Source: RUG11783 sp964599695
GTDB lineage: Bacteria; Bacillota; Clostridia; Oscillospirales; Ruminococcaceae
Reading direction: 5' to 3'
NCBI GenBank assembly: GCA_964599695.1
Contig: CAZRGP010000007.1
Coordinates: 1-64,000 of the forward strand
Length of the DNA stretch: 64,000 nucleotides
Part shown: positions 8,020-16,900 of the stretch, one piece after another
Position numbering within the stretch: the stretch's first letter is position 1
How the letters are laid out: each line of letters starts with the position of its first letter
Program-made: the position numbers and the translations under genes
Notes under the pieces: generated by a model
What the model was told of the DNA's origin: nothing
Seen by the model: the letters and a program-made list of their open reading frames with translations, nothing else
The model's database searches: none

Positions 8020-9885
8020 ATGGTACTGTCGGTAGAAAATCTTTCCTTTTCCTATGGAGCAAATCAGGTGCTCCGGGATGTATCGTTCCAAATTGAAGAG
8101 ACCGATCGTGTGGGACTTGTCGGCTACAATGGCTGCGGCAAGACCACACTTTTTGGCGTGCTGACAGGGGACTTATATCCTGACGGGGGGACGGTCAGCG
8201 TCAAGGAAGGAGCTATCCTCGGATATCTCAAGCAGAACAACGGCCTCATTGCCTCTCACTCTGTCAAAGAAGAGATGGAAAAGGCGAACAACGCAGATGA
8301 GATGCTCCGCAGGATGAAAGCACTGGAGCAGGCAATGGGCGACAGACCGGAACTGCTGGAGGAGTACCGCCGCGTCAGCGAGAGGTACGAAGCGATCGAC
8401 GGATACCACCTGAATTATCAGATCCGGAAACTACTGCTTGGCATGGGCTTCCCCGAAGATACATGGGACAAACATGTTGCTGTCCTTTCCGGAGGAGAGA
8501 AGACAAGACTCTCTCTGGCTAAACTTCTTCTTCAGAGTCCGGACATCCTGCTTCTGGATGAGCCGACGAACCATCTGGACCTCAACACCCTGGACTGGCT
8601 GGAGGGATACCTCAAGACCTATCGGGGAGCTGTGCTGGTCGTTTCCCACGACCGTCATTTCCTTGATGCGGTGTGCGGCAAGACGATCCAGCTGCAGAAC
8701 GGGAAAACCAAGACTTACAACTGCGGATTCTCCGAGTACCTGGTCCGAAAGGAGCAGGACGATATCATCGAGCGGAAGCACTACGAGCAGACGATGGAGA
8801 AGGCGGAGAAGTATCAGGAGTTTGCTGAACGCAATATGGCGAGAGCCTCCACCCGTAATATGGCCAAGAGCCGTCTGAAGATGCTGGAACGCCTGGATCT
8901 GACAGCCCCGGAGGAGGGACGTCATACGGACCTCAAGTTTGAGATCGTTCCCGACAGCGAACCGTACAAAGACGTGCTTTCACTGGAGAATCTCAGTATC
9001 GGTGTCAGCGGGAGGGTGCTGTGTTCCGGCCTTGATCTTCTCATGGAGAGGGGAGACCGTGTGGCAGTCGTAGGAAACAACGGTTGCGGAAAGACTACCC
9101 TGCTCAAAACCATTCTCGGTGAACAGAGACCGATGGGAGGCCGCGTCGTTATCGGAGGCGGTGTGAAGATCGGAGTGCAGGAGCAGAATGTTTTCCATGT
9201 GGAAAACAGCAGTCCACTTATGTATATCTGGGACCGTTATCCGCAGATGGACCAGCTGCAGGTCAGAAAACTGCTGGCTCTTGTGGGATTCAGGAATGAA
9301 GATGTGTTTACGGAAGCAGGTGGGCTTTCGGGCGGCGAACTTGCAAGACTCAACATGGCGCGTCTCTCCCTGGAGCACCCCAACTTCCTGATTTTGGATG
9401 AGCCTACCAACCATCTGGATATCTTTACGAAACAGATCCTGTTTGACGCTCTCAATGAATATACAGGTACGCTCCTGCTCGTGTCCCATGACAGGTGGCT
9501 GATCGAGCAGCTGGACTGCAAGGTGCTCTCCATGGAGGAGGGGAAAGCCGTATTCTATGAGGATTACGCTGCTTTTCGTAAAGCGGCACAGGCGGAAAGA
9601 AACGCGGCGGATCCCGTCGCGGATGTTCCGAAAAAGAAAAACGAGAACATCAATGCCAAGGAACTGAGAAAGCAGAAGGCGGAGTACAGGCAGAGAAAGA
9701 GTTTCTTGGAAAAGAAGATCAGCGAACTGGAGGCGGAAGAGAAGGATCTTCAGGCGAGTATCGCTGACCCGGCCAACGCCACCAATGCAGATTTGCTTAC
9801 CGAACTGTGCACGAAGCTGGATGAGGTGCGCAATGATCTTTCCGGCTTTATCGATGAATACCTGGAAGAATATTCGGAAGATTAG
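8020..9885 (+). CDS. ABC-F family ATPase
   Basis: The protein has 621 residues, two ATP-binding domains and no membrane segment, the ABC-F layout. Domain 1 has Walker A GYNGCGKTT, signature LSGGEKTRLSLAKL and LLLDEPTNHLD. Domain 2 has GNNGCGKTT, LSGGELARLNMARL and LILDEPTNHLD. The linker between them is charged and helical, and the C-terminus (ELRKQKAEYRQRKSFLEKKISELEAEEKDL) is a coiled coil, as in Uup/YdiF-type members. These proteins act on ribosomes, as translation factors or antibiotic-protection factors; which applies here is not decidable from sequence. No clear ribosome binding site precedes the ATG at 8020, 15 nt after the hydrolase stop, so translation may depend on the upstream gene. 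Confidence 0.85.
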   Translation: MVLSVENLSFSYGANQVLRDVSFQIEETDRVGLVGYNGCGKTTLFGVLTGDLYPDGGTVSVKEGAILGYLKQNNGLIASHSVKEEMEKANNADEMLRRMKALEQAMGDRPELLEEYRRVSERYEAIDGYHLNYQIRKLLLGMGFPEDTWDKHVAVLSGGEKTRLSLAKLLLQSPDILLLDEPTNHLDLNTLDWLEGYLKTYRGAVLVVSHDRHFLDAVCGKTIQLQNGKTKTYNCGFSEYLVRKEQDDIIERKHYEQTMEKAEKYQEFAERNMARASTRNMAKSRLKMLERLDLTAPEEGRHTDLKFEIVPDSEPYKDVLSLENLSIGVSGRVLCSGLDLLMERGDRVAVVGNNGCGKTTLLKTILGEQRPMGGRVVIGGGVKIGVQEQNVFHVENSSPLMYIWDRYPQMDQLQVRKLLALVGFRNEDVFTEAGGLSGGELARLNMARLSLEHPNFLILDEPTNHLDIFTKQILFDALNEYTGTLLLVSHDRWLIEQLDCKVLSMEEGKAVFYEDYAAFRKAAQAERNAADPVADVPKKKNENINAKELRKQKAEYRQRKSFLEKKISELEAEEKDLQASIADPANATNADLLTELCTKLDEVRNDLSGFIDEYLEEYSED

Positions 9886-9891
9886 AAAAAA

Positions 9892-9937
9892 CGGGGACAG
9901 CACCCTTTTCAGGTGCGTCTCCGCTTTTGAGTTTTTG
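9892..9937 (+). terminator. Terminator after the ABC-F gene
   Basis: CGGGGACAGCACC (9892-9904) pairs with AGGTGCGTCTCCG (9911-9923), with one or two mismatches, followed by a T-rich run. Confidence 0.75.
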
Positions 9938-9954
9938 TATGGAATGGGATATAA

Positions 9955-10512
9955 TTAATCCTGTTCGCGCGGTATTCCTCCGACGATGCGGTATTTGTGT
10001 TTCGCAAGTTCGCTCACATAAAGATCCTTGTCCTTGTCGAAGAAACTGTTTTCCGGCTTCGCGTCAGGAAACGCCAGGAGGAACTGACGTTTTTTCTCCT
10101 GGGAAGTGCAGTTCGGCCCCAGAGCTTTTCCCGTATGAGGATCTATTTTGGAGGCAATGAGGGTGCGTATGCCGAGTTTGTCACAGGCGATCCGAAGGAA
10201 GAACTCCGGTGATGCTGATACCAGCACCTCATCGTCCTGATGATATTCATAGAACCAGGGATAAATGTTTTTGGGAATGTCCTTTTCCCAGAAATCACGG
10301 GCCATCTTCTCCGCATCGATCATACGGAAATACAAATAGAAGAATTCCTTCAGTTTTGTAAGTTCGATGAGACGGAAGAGGTAAGCGATCACTCCGAGGA
10401 ACTGTACGGGCCAAAGAAGGGCGATGTACGGCCTACGGACCAGACAGTACCGGTAGAAGGCGAAACTGGAATCCCCACGGTGGATCGTGCCGTCAAAATC
10501 ATATATATTCAT
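9955..10512 (-). CDS. HAD-family phosphatase (HAD-IB type)
   Basis: This 185-residue haloacid dehalogenase-type phosphatase starts almost directly with motif I, YDFDGTIHRGDS, giving the nucleophile and acid aspartates of DxDGT. Motif II is probably the serine in VSASPEFFLRIA, the lysine is in SQEKKRQFL, and the acidic motif IV is FFDKDKDLYVSE. The cap is small and helical, as in the HAD-IB (SerB/PgpC) group. The start is the ATG at 10512, preceded by GGGAGGAT. The gene is divergent from two CDP-alcohol phosphatidyltransferases with only 59 bp between, which makes phosphatidylglycerophosphate phosphatase (PgpC-like) an attractive role. That is an inference from context; phosphoserine phosphatase is an alternative. 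Confidence 0.75.
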   Translation of the reverse strand: MNIYDFDGTIHRGDSSFAFYRYCLVRRPYIALLWPVQFLGVIAYLFRLIELTKLKEFFYLYFRMIDAEKMARDFWEKDIPKNIYPWFYEYHQDDEVLVSASPEFFLRIACDKLGIRTLIASKIDPHTGKALGPNCTSQEKKRQFLLAFPDAKPENSFFDKDKDLYVSELAKHKYRIVGGIPREQD

Positions 10513-10571
10513 ACTTTGAGATCCTCCCTGAAGAGAGTATAGGGGAGCGAAAGGCATTTGGCAAGAATACG

Positions 10572-11141
10572 ATGATCCGCAATTTCAAGAAAGAAGACCT
10601 GTTTACCATACCCAACATCCTGACCTATTTCCGGATGCTTCTGATTCCTGTCTTTATGTCCCTGTTTCACCAGGACAGGAGAGAACTGGCCTTCGCGGTT
10701 CTCGTCCTATCTGCAGTGTCGGATATGCTTGACGGTGTGATCGCGAGAAAGTTCAACATGGGTACGGAACTGGGAGCGGCGATCGATCCGCTTGCGGACA
10801 AACTGAATCAGGGAGCGATCCTTTACTGCTTGGGCGAGGAGAGACCGATCATCTTTGCCCTGTTTCTCATCCATGTGCTCAAGGAGATCTACTCCGGTGT
10901 CTGGAGCCTCGTCCTTATGAAAAAGACAGGACACGTTTATGGTTCCAAGTGGTACGGTAAGGCACTGACCTGGATCATCTACCTTTCATGTGCCGTTCTG
11001 ATGCTTATCAGGGACATCCCTTCCTCGGTTGCCGCTGCACTGGCATACCTGTGTATGTTCGGCTGTTTCTTCTGTCTTGTTGCCTACACGCTCAGGGGCG
11101 TTCAGGTGTTAAAAAACAAAGAACATAACACCGAATCTTGA
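10572..11141 (+). CDS. CDP-alcohol phosphatidyltransferase, first of two
   Basis: This 189-residue membrane enzyme carries the CDP-alcohol phosphotransferase signature DGx2ARx8Gx3Dx3D, seen as DGVIARKFNMGTELGAAIDPLADK. Such enzymes replace the CMP of CDP-diacylglycerol with an alcohol at the inner face of the membrane. It is followed after 29 nt by a second family member that looks more like PgsA, so this copy could make phosphatidylglycerophosphate, cardiolipin (CDP-DAG-dependent type) or another head group. About five hydrophobic segments are visible. The ATG at 10572 has no strong ribosome binding site, and the start is the least certain part of this call. Confidence 0.8.
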   Translation: MIRNFKKEDLFTIPNILTYFRMLLIPVFMSLFHQDRRELAFAVLVLSAVSDMLDGVIARKFNMGTELGAAIDPLADKLNQGAILYCLGEERPIIFALFLIHVLKEIYSGVWSLVLMKKTGHVYGSKWYGKALTWIIYLSCAVLMLIRDIPSSVAAALAYLCMFGCFFCLVAYTLRGVQVLKNKEHNTES

Positions 11142-11170
11142 TTGATAATCAAAAAGGAGAATATATAGCA

Positions 11171-11716
11171 ATGAATTTACCTAACAAACTGACTGTAGCG
11201 CGTCTGTGCGCGCTTCCTATCCTGATGGTGTGTTTCGCAGGAAACTCCAAAGTGGCTCTTTGGGGTACGTTTGCGATCTTTGTGGCTGCTTCTTTCACGG
11301 ATTTCCTGGACGGAAAGATCGCGCGCAGCAGAAATCTTGTTACTGCGCTTGGAAAGTTCCTGGATCCTTTGGCAGACAAGGCTCTTGTGTCCACGGTTCT
11401 TGTCTATTTCGTGGCGATGGGGTACGCCCATCCGGTCGCAGTGATCGTCGTGCTGATCCGTGAGTTCGTGGTCAGTGGTGTCCGCATGGCGGCGGTAACC
11501 AAAGGGACCGTTATCGCGGCAAACATCTACGGAAAGATCAAGACCCTGTTCCAGATGGTCTCCATCGGGACGATCCTGGGTTTTCGCGCCATCGACCCCG
11601 GTTTTTCCTGGCTGCCGATGGTGAGCAATATTTGCTGCTGGATCAGCGCTGCGCTGACTTTGGCTTCAGGCGCCACCTATGTCGTGGACAACAGGGAAGT
11701 GTTCAAGGAAGACTGA
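11171..11716 (+). CDS. pgsA: CDP-diacylglycerol-glycerol-3-phosphate 3-phosphatidyltransferase
   Basis: This 181-residue PgsA-type enzyme begins with MNLPNKLTVARLCALPIL, the usual PgsA opening, and has the complete catalytic motif DGKIARSRNLVTALGKFLDPLADK. It makes phosphatidylglycerophosphate from CDP-diacylglycerol and glycerol 3-phosphate, the committed step to phosphatidylglycerol. The start at 11171 follows AAAAAGGAGAATATATAGCA; an in-frame ATG further upstream at 11138 overlaps the previous gene and is unlikely. cdsA begins 4 nt after the stop, so supply of CDP-DAG and its use are encoded together. Confidence 0.87.
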   Translation: MNLPNKLTVARLCALPILMVCFAGNSKVALWGTFAIFVAASFTDFLDGKIARSRNLVTALGKFLDPLADKALVSTVLVYFVAMGYAHPVAVIVVLIREFVVSGVRMAAVTKGTVIAANIYGKIKTLFQMVSIGTILGFRAIDPGFSWLPMVSNICCWISAALTLASGATYVVDNREVFKED

Positions 11717-11720
11717 TGCG

Positions 11721-12515
11721 ATGAAAACTAGAGTGATTTCTGCTATCGTCATGTTTGCCATCCTCGGTGTCTGTGTCTTTCTCTCACCGGTCACCAGGGT
11801 GTTGCTGATCTGTTTCTGCGCAGTCGTCTCCATTTTTGAGATGTGGAACGCCATGCGCATCATGAAGATCAAACTGGAACCTGTTCCTCTCGTCGTATTT
11901 ATTGTTCTCCATATGCTGCTTTGCCTCTTTGAGGCGCCTCTGTGGGGAATGATCGCTGCTTTCGGAGCGGACATTCTCGCCATTCTAAGCATCTGTGTGG
12001 TGAAAAATGAGGCGAAGAGCGCGATCGGGACACTGTTTACTTTAAACTATCCGCTGGTTCTTTATGCCTTTATCATGTGGATCGTGCTTCAGAGGGATTG
12101 GCAGCTTCCGGTTGCCACAGCGGCATTCGGCACCTGGCTATGTGATTCTTTCGCCCTTTTCGGAGGAAAACTGTTCGGAAAGCACAAGCTAAGTCCGAAA
12201 GTCAGTCCCAACAAGACCATAGAAGGATCTGTCTGCGGTGCTGTATCCTCCCTGTTGGGTGGTGTGGCCGCCTGGTATCTCCTGAAGGGAACCATGCAGG
12301 TCAGTCTGGTGGAAGCGATGGTCACCGCCCTGATCGCGTCGTCGATGGGGCAGTTCGGTGACTTGGCTGCCTCGTTGATCAAACGGGCTGCGGGACTTAA
12401 GGATTACAGCAAACTCATTCCTGGCCATGGCGGCATGATGGATCGGGCAGATAGCCTTTTGTTCGCCATCCCGACAGGCTGGTTCTGCTATCAGTTTTTC
12501 GGCATGTTTCATTAA
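11721..12515 (+). CDS. cdsA: Phosphatidate cytidylyltransferase
   Basis: This 264-residue, many-times membrane-spanning CdsA makes CDP-diacylglycerol from phosphatidic acid and CTP. The family signature SxxKRx4KDx5PGHGGxxDR is complete as SLIKRAAGLKDYSKLIPGHGGMMDR near the C-terminus. Eight or so hydrophobic segments precede it. The start at 11721 has AAGGAAG upstream inside the end of pgsA. With the phosphatidyltransferases upstream and the lipid kinase downstream it forms a compact phospholipid operon. Confidence 0.92.
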   Translation: MKTRVISAIVMFAILGVCVFLSPVTRVLLICFCAVVSIFEMWNAMRIMKIKLEPVPLVVFIVLHMLLCLFEAPLWGMIAAFGADILAILSICVVKNEAKSAIGTLFTLNYPLVLYAFIMWIVLQRDWQLPVATAAFGTWLCDSFALFGGKLFGKHKLSPKVSPNKTIEGSVCGAVSSLLGGVAAWYLLKGTMQVSLVEAMVTALIASSMGQFGDLAASLIKRAAGLKDYSKLIPGHGGMMDRADSLLFAIPTGWFCYQFFGMFH

Positions 12516-12527
12516 TGGTGGATTTTT

Positions 12528-13418
12528 ATGAGCAATAATAGCTTGATGCTAGTCATCAACCCGGTGTCCGGAAGAAAGAATTCAGAAAAGAATCTGGCGA
12601 AGGTATGCAGGATCCTTCTGGAGAACGGATGGAGTCCGACTGTATTCGTCACCGGAAAGCGGGGAGAAGCCGCGGAATATGTAAAAGATCATTCCAAGGA
12701 TTATGAGCGCATCGTTGCGATGGGCGGGGACGGGACCCTGAACGAAGTGATCAACGGCCTGATGCAGGTAGGTGGAGATGTCCCGGTGGGCTTTATCCCC
12801 TGCGGAAGCACCAATGATTTCGCTACGACCCAAGGGATCTCGGCGGATATCGACACCGCGGCGATTCAGGCTGCGTGCGGCAAAGAGACTCTGGTGGACA
12901 TTTGTGCGCTCAACGAGAAGTATTTTGCTTTTCACTCTGCTTTTGGATATTTTGCAAATGTGGTCAATACCACAAGACAGGATGTAAAAAACATATTCGG
13001 GTACCTCGCATATATCATGGATGGTGCCTTGGATCTTACGAAACTTCGTCCGGTTCACTGCAAATTCCATGTGGGAAGCGAAGTGCACGAAGGGGATTAC
13101 GTATATGGAGGATGTCTGAGTACGATCTCTCTGGGTGGCAATCTGCTGAGTCTGGATAAAGAGATGGTGAAACTGGATGACGGCCGTTTCGAGGCGCTCC
13201 TTATCCGTGCTCCGAAAGATCTTATAGAATTCGGGGATCTGATGAACGACCTTTCTACAAACACCCTCAATGGATCCCATACGGAATTCTTCGACTTTTC
13301 CGAGGCGTATTGTGAGTTTGATGAGGATCCCAGCTGGTGCCTGGACGGAGAACCCTATTCAGGTCCTCTGGATACCAAACTGACGGTGCTGCAGAAAAGA
13401 CTGGTCATTATTAAGTGA
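12528..13418 (+). CDS. Diacylglycerol kinase-family (YegS/DgkB-like) lipid kinase
   Basis: This soluble 296-residue lipid kinase of the DAGK catalytic family has the nucleotide-binding motif GGDGTLNEVINGL and the next conserved segment FIPCGSTNDFATT. The N-terminal segment LVINPVSGRKN is also typical. DgkB relatives phosphorylate diacylglycerol to phosphatidic acid, which would feed CdsA directly upstream; that fits the operon, though other YegS-type substrates exist. The last 60 residues form the usual beta-rich lid domain ending WCLDGEPYSGPL. It starts 12 nt after cdsA with a GGTGG upstream. Confidence 0.85.
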   Translation: MSNNSLMLVINPVSGRKNSEKNLAKVCRILLENGWSPTVFVTGKRGEAAEYVKDHSKDYERIVAMGGDGTLNEVINGLMQVGGDVPVGFIPCGSTNDFATTQGISADIDTAAIQAACGKETLVDICALNEKYFAFHSAFGYFANVVNTTRQDVKNIFGYLAYIMDGALDLTKLRPVHCKFHVGSEVHEGDYVYGGCLSTISLGGNLLSLDKEMVKLDDGRFEALLIRAPKDLIEFGDLMNDLSTNTLNGSHTEFFDFSEAYCEFDEDPSWCLDGEPYSGPLDTKLTVLQKRLVIIK

Positions 13419-13460
13419 CAGCGTATGCTGGAGCGATATACATTCACAGGAGGTAATCAA

Positions 13461-13643
13461 ATGGAGAACAAGGAATTGGTACTGAAAGCCATGAAGGAAG
13501 CCGGTGTACCGCTGAACGCAGGTAAGGTCGCGGAGCTCACCGGACTCGACCGCAAGGTCGTGGACAAGGTGTTTGCTGAACTGAAAAAAACAGGTGAGAT
13601 TGTTTCTCCTGTCCGCTGCAAATGGGAACCGGCAAACAAATGA
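13461..13643 (+). CDS. Small winged-helix-like DNA-binding protein
   Basis: This 60-residue basic protein looks like a single small helix-turn-helix or winged-helix domain: KEAGVPLNAGKVAELTGLDRKVVDKVFAELKKTGEIVSPVRCKWEP, where VAELTGLDRKVVDKVFAEL would be the recognition unit. The start at 13461 has an excellent AGGAGG (13449-13454). No partner domain or sensor part is present. It ends the phospholipid operon or has its own message, and a strong terminator follows. Its target is unknown. Confidence 0.65.
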   Translation: MENKELVLKAMKEAGVPLNAGKVAELTGLDRKVVDKVFAELKKTGEIVSPVRCKWEPANK

Positions 13644-13662
13644 TTCGCTTCAGGGCATAAAG

Positions 13663-13689
13663 AAAACCGGGGTTTGACCCCGGTTTTTT
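13663..13689 (+). terminator. Rho-independent terminator
   Basis: AAAACCGGGG pairs with CCCCGGTTTT around TTTGA, followed by a T-run. It closes the transcript ending with the small DNA-binding protein and faces the converging DHHW gene. Confidence 0.9.
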
Positions 13690-13700
13690 CAGTTCTAAGA

Positions 13701-14804
13701 TCAGAAACTGAGTTTGATCCAGGTGCCTTCCGTAGCAAGGTTCTCAAACCCGAGCAGGATCAGGATATCATCGTAGTCGCCCTTGGCCAGTTCCTGAATG
13801 CTTCCCAGATAGTATCTGGGGTCGATACAGGTGATGTTCGCATAGTTTTCTGTCAGGAAGGGGATGACACTGTCTGCATAGGAGTCCTTGATGATCAGGA
13901 GGGACTCTTTTTTGTTTCTTCCTTCTCCGCTTTCCACAACACTTTCCGCATGGTTTCCGTACAGGAACATGGCGTATTTATCTCTGGTGGTCAGCTTAGT
14001 GAAGTCGTAGATGCCGGGATAAGTCTTTCCTTCGAAAGTGATCGTGGCATCAAAGGGGAAATAGGAGATGGTATCGGCGATAGTCCCTACTTTTTTGCAT
14101 TTGGAATAGCTCGTCCCCAGGAAACCTTCCGCTGTACCCGCTGCATCGAAGAACGCGTTGTATGGTATCAGACCCGCTGCCTCACAATACTTCTGATAGG
14201 CCAGATAGGCGCCGTAAGTGGTCCAGTGATGGTCGGTCCGATAGAATACATAATCATGCTGGGCTTTTTCAAGATCATCCCACACATTGATGATCTCGCA
14301 CTCCGATGAGAGCAGAGGAAGGCTTTTATTCAGCTCCGTTCTTTCGTCAACAGAAGGAAGGCCGGACGGAACATAATCGGTCAGTACCGTGTAGGAGGAG
14401 GGGACCACGAGGACGCGTACGGGAGCTTCTGCGATGCTTGCGAAGTCCTGGATGGATTTCACATTGTCCCAGTATGTCGATTCATCGTAGGACTGGAATT
14501 TAGGAAACAGGTAGCCGTCTTTTCCATAAGCGATGCCGTTGTTTTCCGTCTTGAAAAGAAAGCTCTCAGTGACGGATTTGGCACTGATCCACGTTTCCCT
14601 TCCCGGAAGCTGATCGGATAAATAGGTGGCGTATTTGGATTCAAAGGTTCCGTTCCACAATGAGCGGAAAGAAAACTCGGGCATAGTCGCCAGATACTTA
14701 TTCTCTGCCTCACTGTAGGTGTTTTTGGGGAGAAGAAGAGAGAGCAGAAGCAAGATGAACAGCATCAGGAACAGGAGGGCAAATGTCGGGATTCGTTTGA
14801 TCAT
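13701..14804 (-). CDS. DHHW-family protein (AlgJ/AlgX-like partner of MBOAT)
   Basis: This 367-residue protein has an N-terminal membrane anchor (LLFLMLFILLLLSLLLP) followed by an extracellular SGNH-like domain. The family motif is visible as YRTDHHWTTYGAY, and the earlier YGKDGYLFPK is the AlgJ/AlgX-type GKDGWLF segment. DHHW proteins are coded beside MBOAT acyltransferases and carry the acyl group to an extracellular polysaccharide. Here the MBOAT gene lies 12 nt upstream in the same operon, which supports this role. The acceptor glycan is unknown; no glycosyltransferases are in the window. Confidence 0.82.
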   Translation of the reverse strand: MIKRIPTFALLFLMLFILLLLSLLLPKNTYSEAENKYLATMPEFSFRSLWNGTFESKYATYLSDQLPGRETWISAKSVTESFLFKTENNGIAYGKDGYLFPKFQSYDESTYWDNVKSIQDFASIAEAPVRVLVVPSSYTVLTDYVPSGLPSVDERTELNKSLPLLSSECEIINVWDDLEKAQHDYVFYRTDHHWTTYGAYLAYQKYCEAAGLIPYNAFFDAAGTAEGFLGTSYSKCKKVGTIADTISYFPFDATITFEGKTYPGIYDFTKLTTRDKYAMFLYGNHAESVVESGEGRNKKESLLIIKDSYADSVIPFLTENYANITCIDPRYYLGSIQELAKGDYDDILILLGFENLATEGTWIKLSF

Positions 14805-14816
14805 GATCGTACCTCC

Positions 14817-16196
14817 TTAAAACTGTGCGTACAGGAACGGCTGGTAAGTCGCGTCTGTCATGTAAGCGATGGATAGCAGGAGCAGAATGATGATCGAGAT
14901 CATGCGGAACCATGTCTTCTTCGACATCCTTTCCACCAGGTCTCCGATCTGCTGCGTGCTGCACACAGCACAGAGCACGAGGAGGACACCGTAATTCCTC
15001 AGACTGTATCCTGCTCCGATCCCCCCCGAGAAGGAGAACATCTTTCCGAGCAGGGTGAAGAGCGAGGCAAAGTCGCTGACGGCAAAGATCGCCCACCCTA
15101 CAAGGGTGACAAAGATCAGATAAAGGTGTCCCAGAACAGGGTATTTATCCAGATATTTGAGGTAGAAGTTCTTCTCCAGAATGAGCAGGAAGAAATAGAA
15201 AATGCCCCACAAAACGAAATTCCACGCGGATCCGTGCCAGAGGCCTGTGAGTGCCCATACGGCGAAGGTGTTGAAGATCATTCTTCCCTTGCTGCAGCGG
15301 GATCCGCCCAGAGGGAAGTAGACGTATTGCTTGAACCATCCGCCCATGGTGATGTGCCACCTGCGCCAGAACTCGGTTGCGCTGGTGCTGCTGTAAGGGT
15401 AGCGGAAGTTCTCCGGAAGATCAAAGCCGAACATCTTTCCGAGACCGATTGCCATGTCGGAATATCCGGAAAAATCGTAATAAAGCTGGAAAGCGTACGC
15501 CAGAACACCGAGCCACGCAAGTCCTGTGGAGACGTTGGCGTAGCCAAGGGTGGTCACTTCATTCCACAGAGCGGAGATTGTATCGGCAAGGAGCACTTTC
15601 TTTGCCAGTCCTTTCACAAATCGGAATGAACCCAGTTCAAGCTGGGACACCTTTATGACTCGTTCACGGATCTGGGAAGAGATATCCTGGTAGCGCACGA
15701 TAGGCCCCATCAGAAGTTTCGGGAAGAAGGTGATAAACAGCAGGTAATCCACCGGATTCCTGCATACTTCCGTCTCCTTATTGTAGACATCAATGAGGTA
15801 TCCTGCAGTGGTGAATACGAAAAAACTGATTCCGAGAGGAGCGGAGAGCTTTACGGCGTTGATGCCGATCCCGAACCGTTCCAGAAACAGGCCGTTCAGT
15901 GTCGAAATGAAGAATCCGAGATATTTATATACAGCGAGACTGCCGAGGACCAGGATCAGGCCGCAGATAAAGATCGCTTTTCTGCCCTTCCCGGCGCGGT
16001 CCATAAGCAGGGATGAGACATACCCGATCACTGCGATCACGAGGAGGGCAGGCAGGGATCTCGGATCTCCCCAGGTGTAGAAGACCAGACTCAGTACCAC
16101 CAGAACTCCGTTTCGGAGTTTGTGAGGAAACAGGTAGTACAGGATCAGCGCCACCGGCAGAAAGCGGATAAGAAATACAAAACTGCTGAATGACAT
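14817..16196 (-). CDS. MBOAT-family O-acyltransferase (AlgI/DltB type)
   Basis: This 459-residue polytopic protein is homologous in layout to AlgI and DltB. It has the conserved segment WRRWHITMGGWFKQYVYFPLGGSR and the catalytic histidine region LTGLWHGSAWNFVLWG. It would move an acyl group, most often acetyl, across the membrane for transfer to a surface polysaccharide with the help of the DHHW protein encoded 12 nt downstream. No dltA or dltC is nearby, so D-alanylation of teichoic acid is less likely. A TATAAT-like -10 on the minus strand (16232-16227) lies about 30 nt upstream of the start. Confidence 0.88.
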   Translation of the reverse strand: MSFSSFVFLIRFLPVALILYYLFPHKLRNGVLVVLSLVFYTWGDPRSLPALLVIAVIGYVSSLLMDRAGKGRKAIFICGLILVLGSLAVYKYLGFFISTLNGLFLERFGIGINAVKLSAPLGISFFVFTTAGYLIDVYNKETEVCRNPVDYLLFITFFPKLLMGPIVRYQDISSQIRERVIKVSQLELGSFRFVKGLAKKVLLADTISALWNEVTTLGYANVSTGLAWLGVLAYAFQLYYDFSGYSDMAIGLGKMFGFDLPENFRYPYSSTSATEFWRRWHITMGGWFKQYVYFPLGGSRCSKGRMIFNTFAVWALTGLWHGSAWNFVLWGIFYFFLLILEKNFYLKYLDKYPVLGHLYLIFVTLVGWAIFAVSDFASLFTLLGKMFSFSGGIGAGYSLRNYGVLLVLCAVCSTQQIGDLVERMSKKTWFRMISIIILLLLSIAYMTDATYQPFLYAQF

Positions 16197-16298
16197 ATTA
16201 ATTCTCCCAATTAAAGTTCAGCACCTATTATACACGATGTGCCGTCCGAATCCTATCGAAGGGAAGGCTGTTCACGCAGATGTCAGAAGGCAAAGAAA

Positions 16299-16321
16299 AA
16301 AGAGCAGCGTCGCTGCTCTTT
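16299..16321. terminator. Terminator, mainly for the minus-strand FMN-binding gene
   Basis: AAAGAGCAGCG (16299-16309) and CGCTGCTCTTT (16311-16321) form an almost loop-free dyad. On the minus strand it is followed by a T-rich run. Confidence 0.75.
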
Positions 16322-16330
16322 CACTTTCTG

Positions 16331-16777
16331 CTAATCACGCGGCACGATCACTGTGCCCTTATAGGTACCTGCCTTCATCTCGGTTTCCAGAGCCATCAGC
16401 AGCTTGATGATGCTGTTGGAAGTGGAAGTCGCTCCGGCTACGACCAGAACACCGGAACTGTCACCGGATTCGATGTACTGATTGATCAGATCCTGATAGT
16501 ATTTCGCGGGATAGGTCCCGGAAATACCCTCCATGGAAGCGCGGTATTCATCGGATTCGCTCTTGAGGGAACCGTCTGTCTCGTAAACAGCATCCATCGT
16601 GACCTCTGTCACTGTCCCATTCTCGAATTTGAGTTCTACGAAATCCTTGTAGCCGTATGTATCGTACGTGTCGTATTCTGCGCGATACGTCCCGTCTTTG
16701 ATCGATGCAGCTGCATCGCAGGATGTCAGTGCAAACACCGAACATAAGACGAGAAGGATAGAAATTACTTTTCTCAT
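16331..16777 (-). CDS. FMN-binding lipoprotein, probable ApbE flavinylation substrate
   Basis: This 148-residue lipoprotein has the signal MRKVISILLVLCSVFALTSC with lipobox LTSC. The rest is one FMN-binding domain that ends with AGATSTSNS, matching the (S/A)GATxxS motif in which ApbE attaches FMN to the threonine. It lies head-to-head with an apbE gene 123 bp away. Covalently flavinylated lipoproteins of this kind carry electrons outside the membrane, as PplA does in extracellular electron transfer. The electron donor is not encoded here. Start codon and lipobox agree. Confidence 0.8.
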   Translation of the reverse strand: MRKVISILLVLCSVFALTSCDAAASIKDGTYRAEYDTYDTYGYKDFVELKFENGTVTEVTMDAVYETDGSLKSESDEYRASMEGISGTYPAKYYQDLINQYIESGDSSGVLVVAGATSTSNSIIKLLMALETEMKAGTYKGTVIVPRD

Positions 16778-16900
16778 TTTTTCTCCTTTTTTCGTGCTGC
16801 CCTGCCATTATAGTAAAAATGGAGCAATTCGTCAATTTTGTGAACTAACTGTGAACACGTGGTACAATGTCCAAAGACAATCTGAAGGGAGGATACTGCA

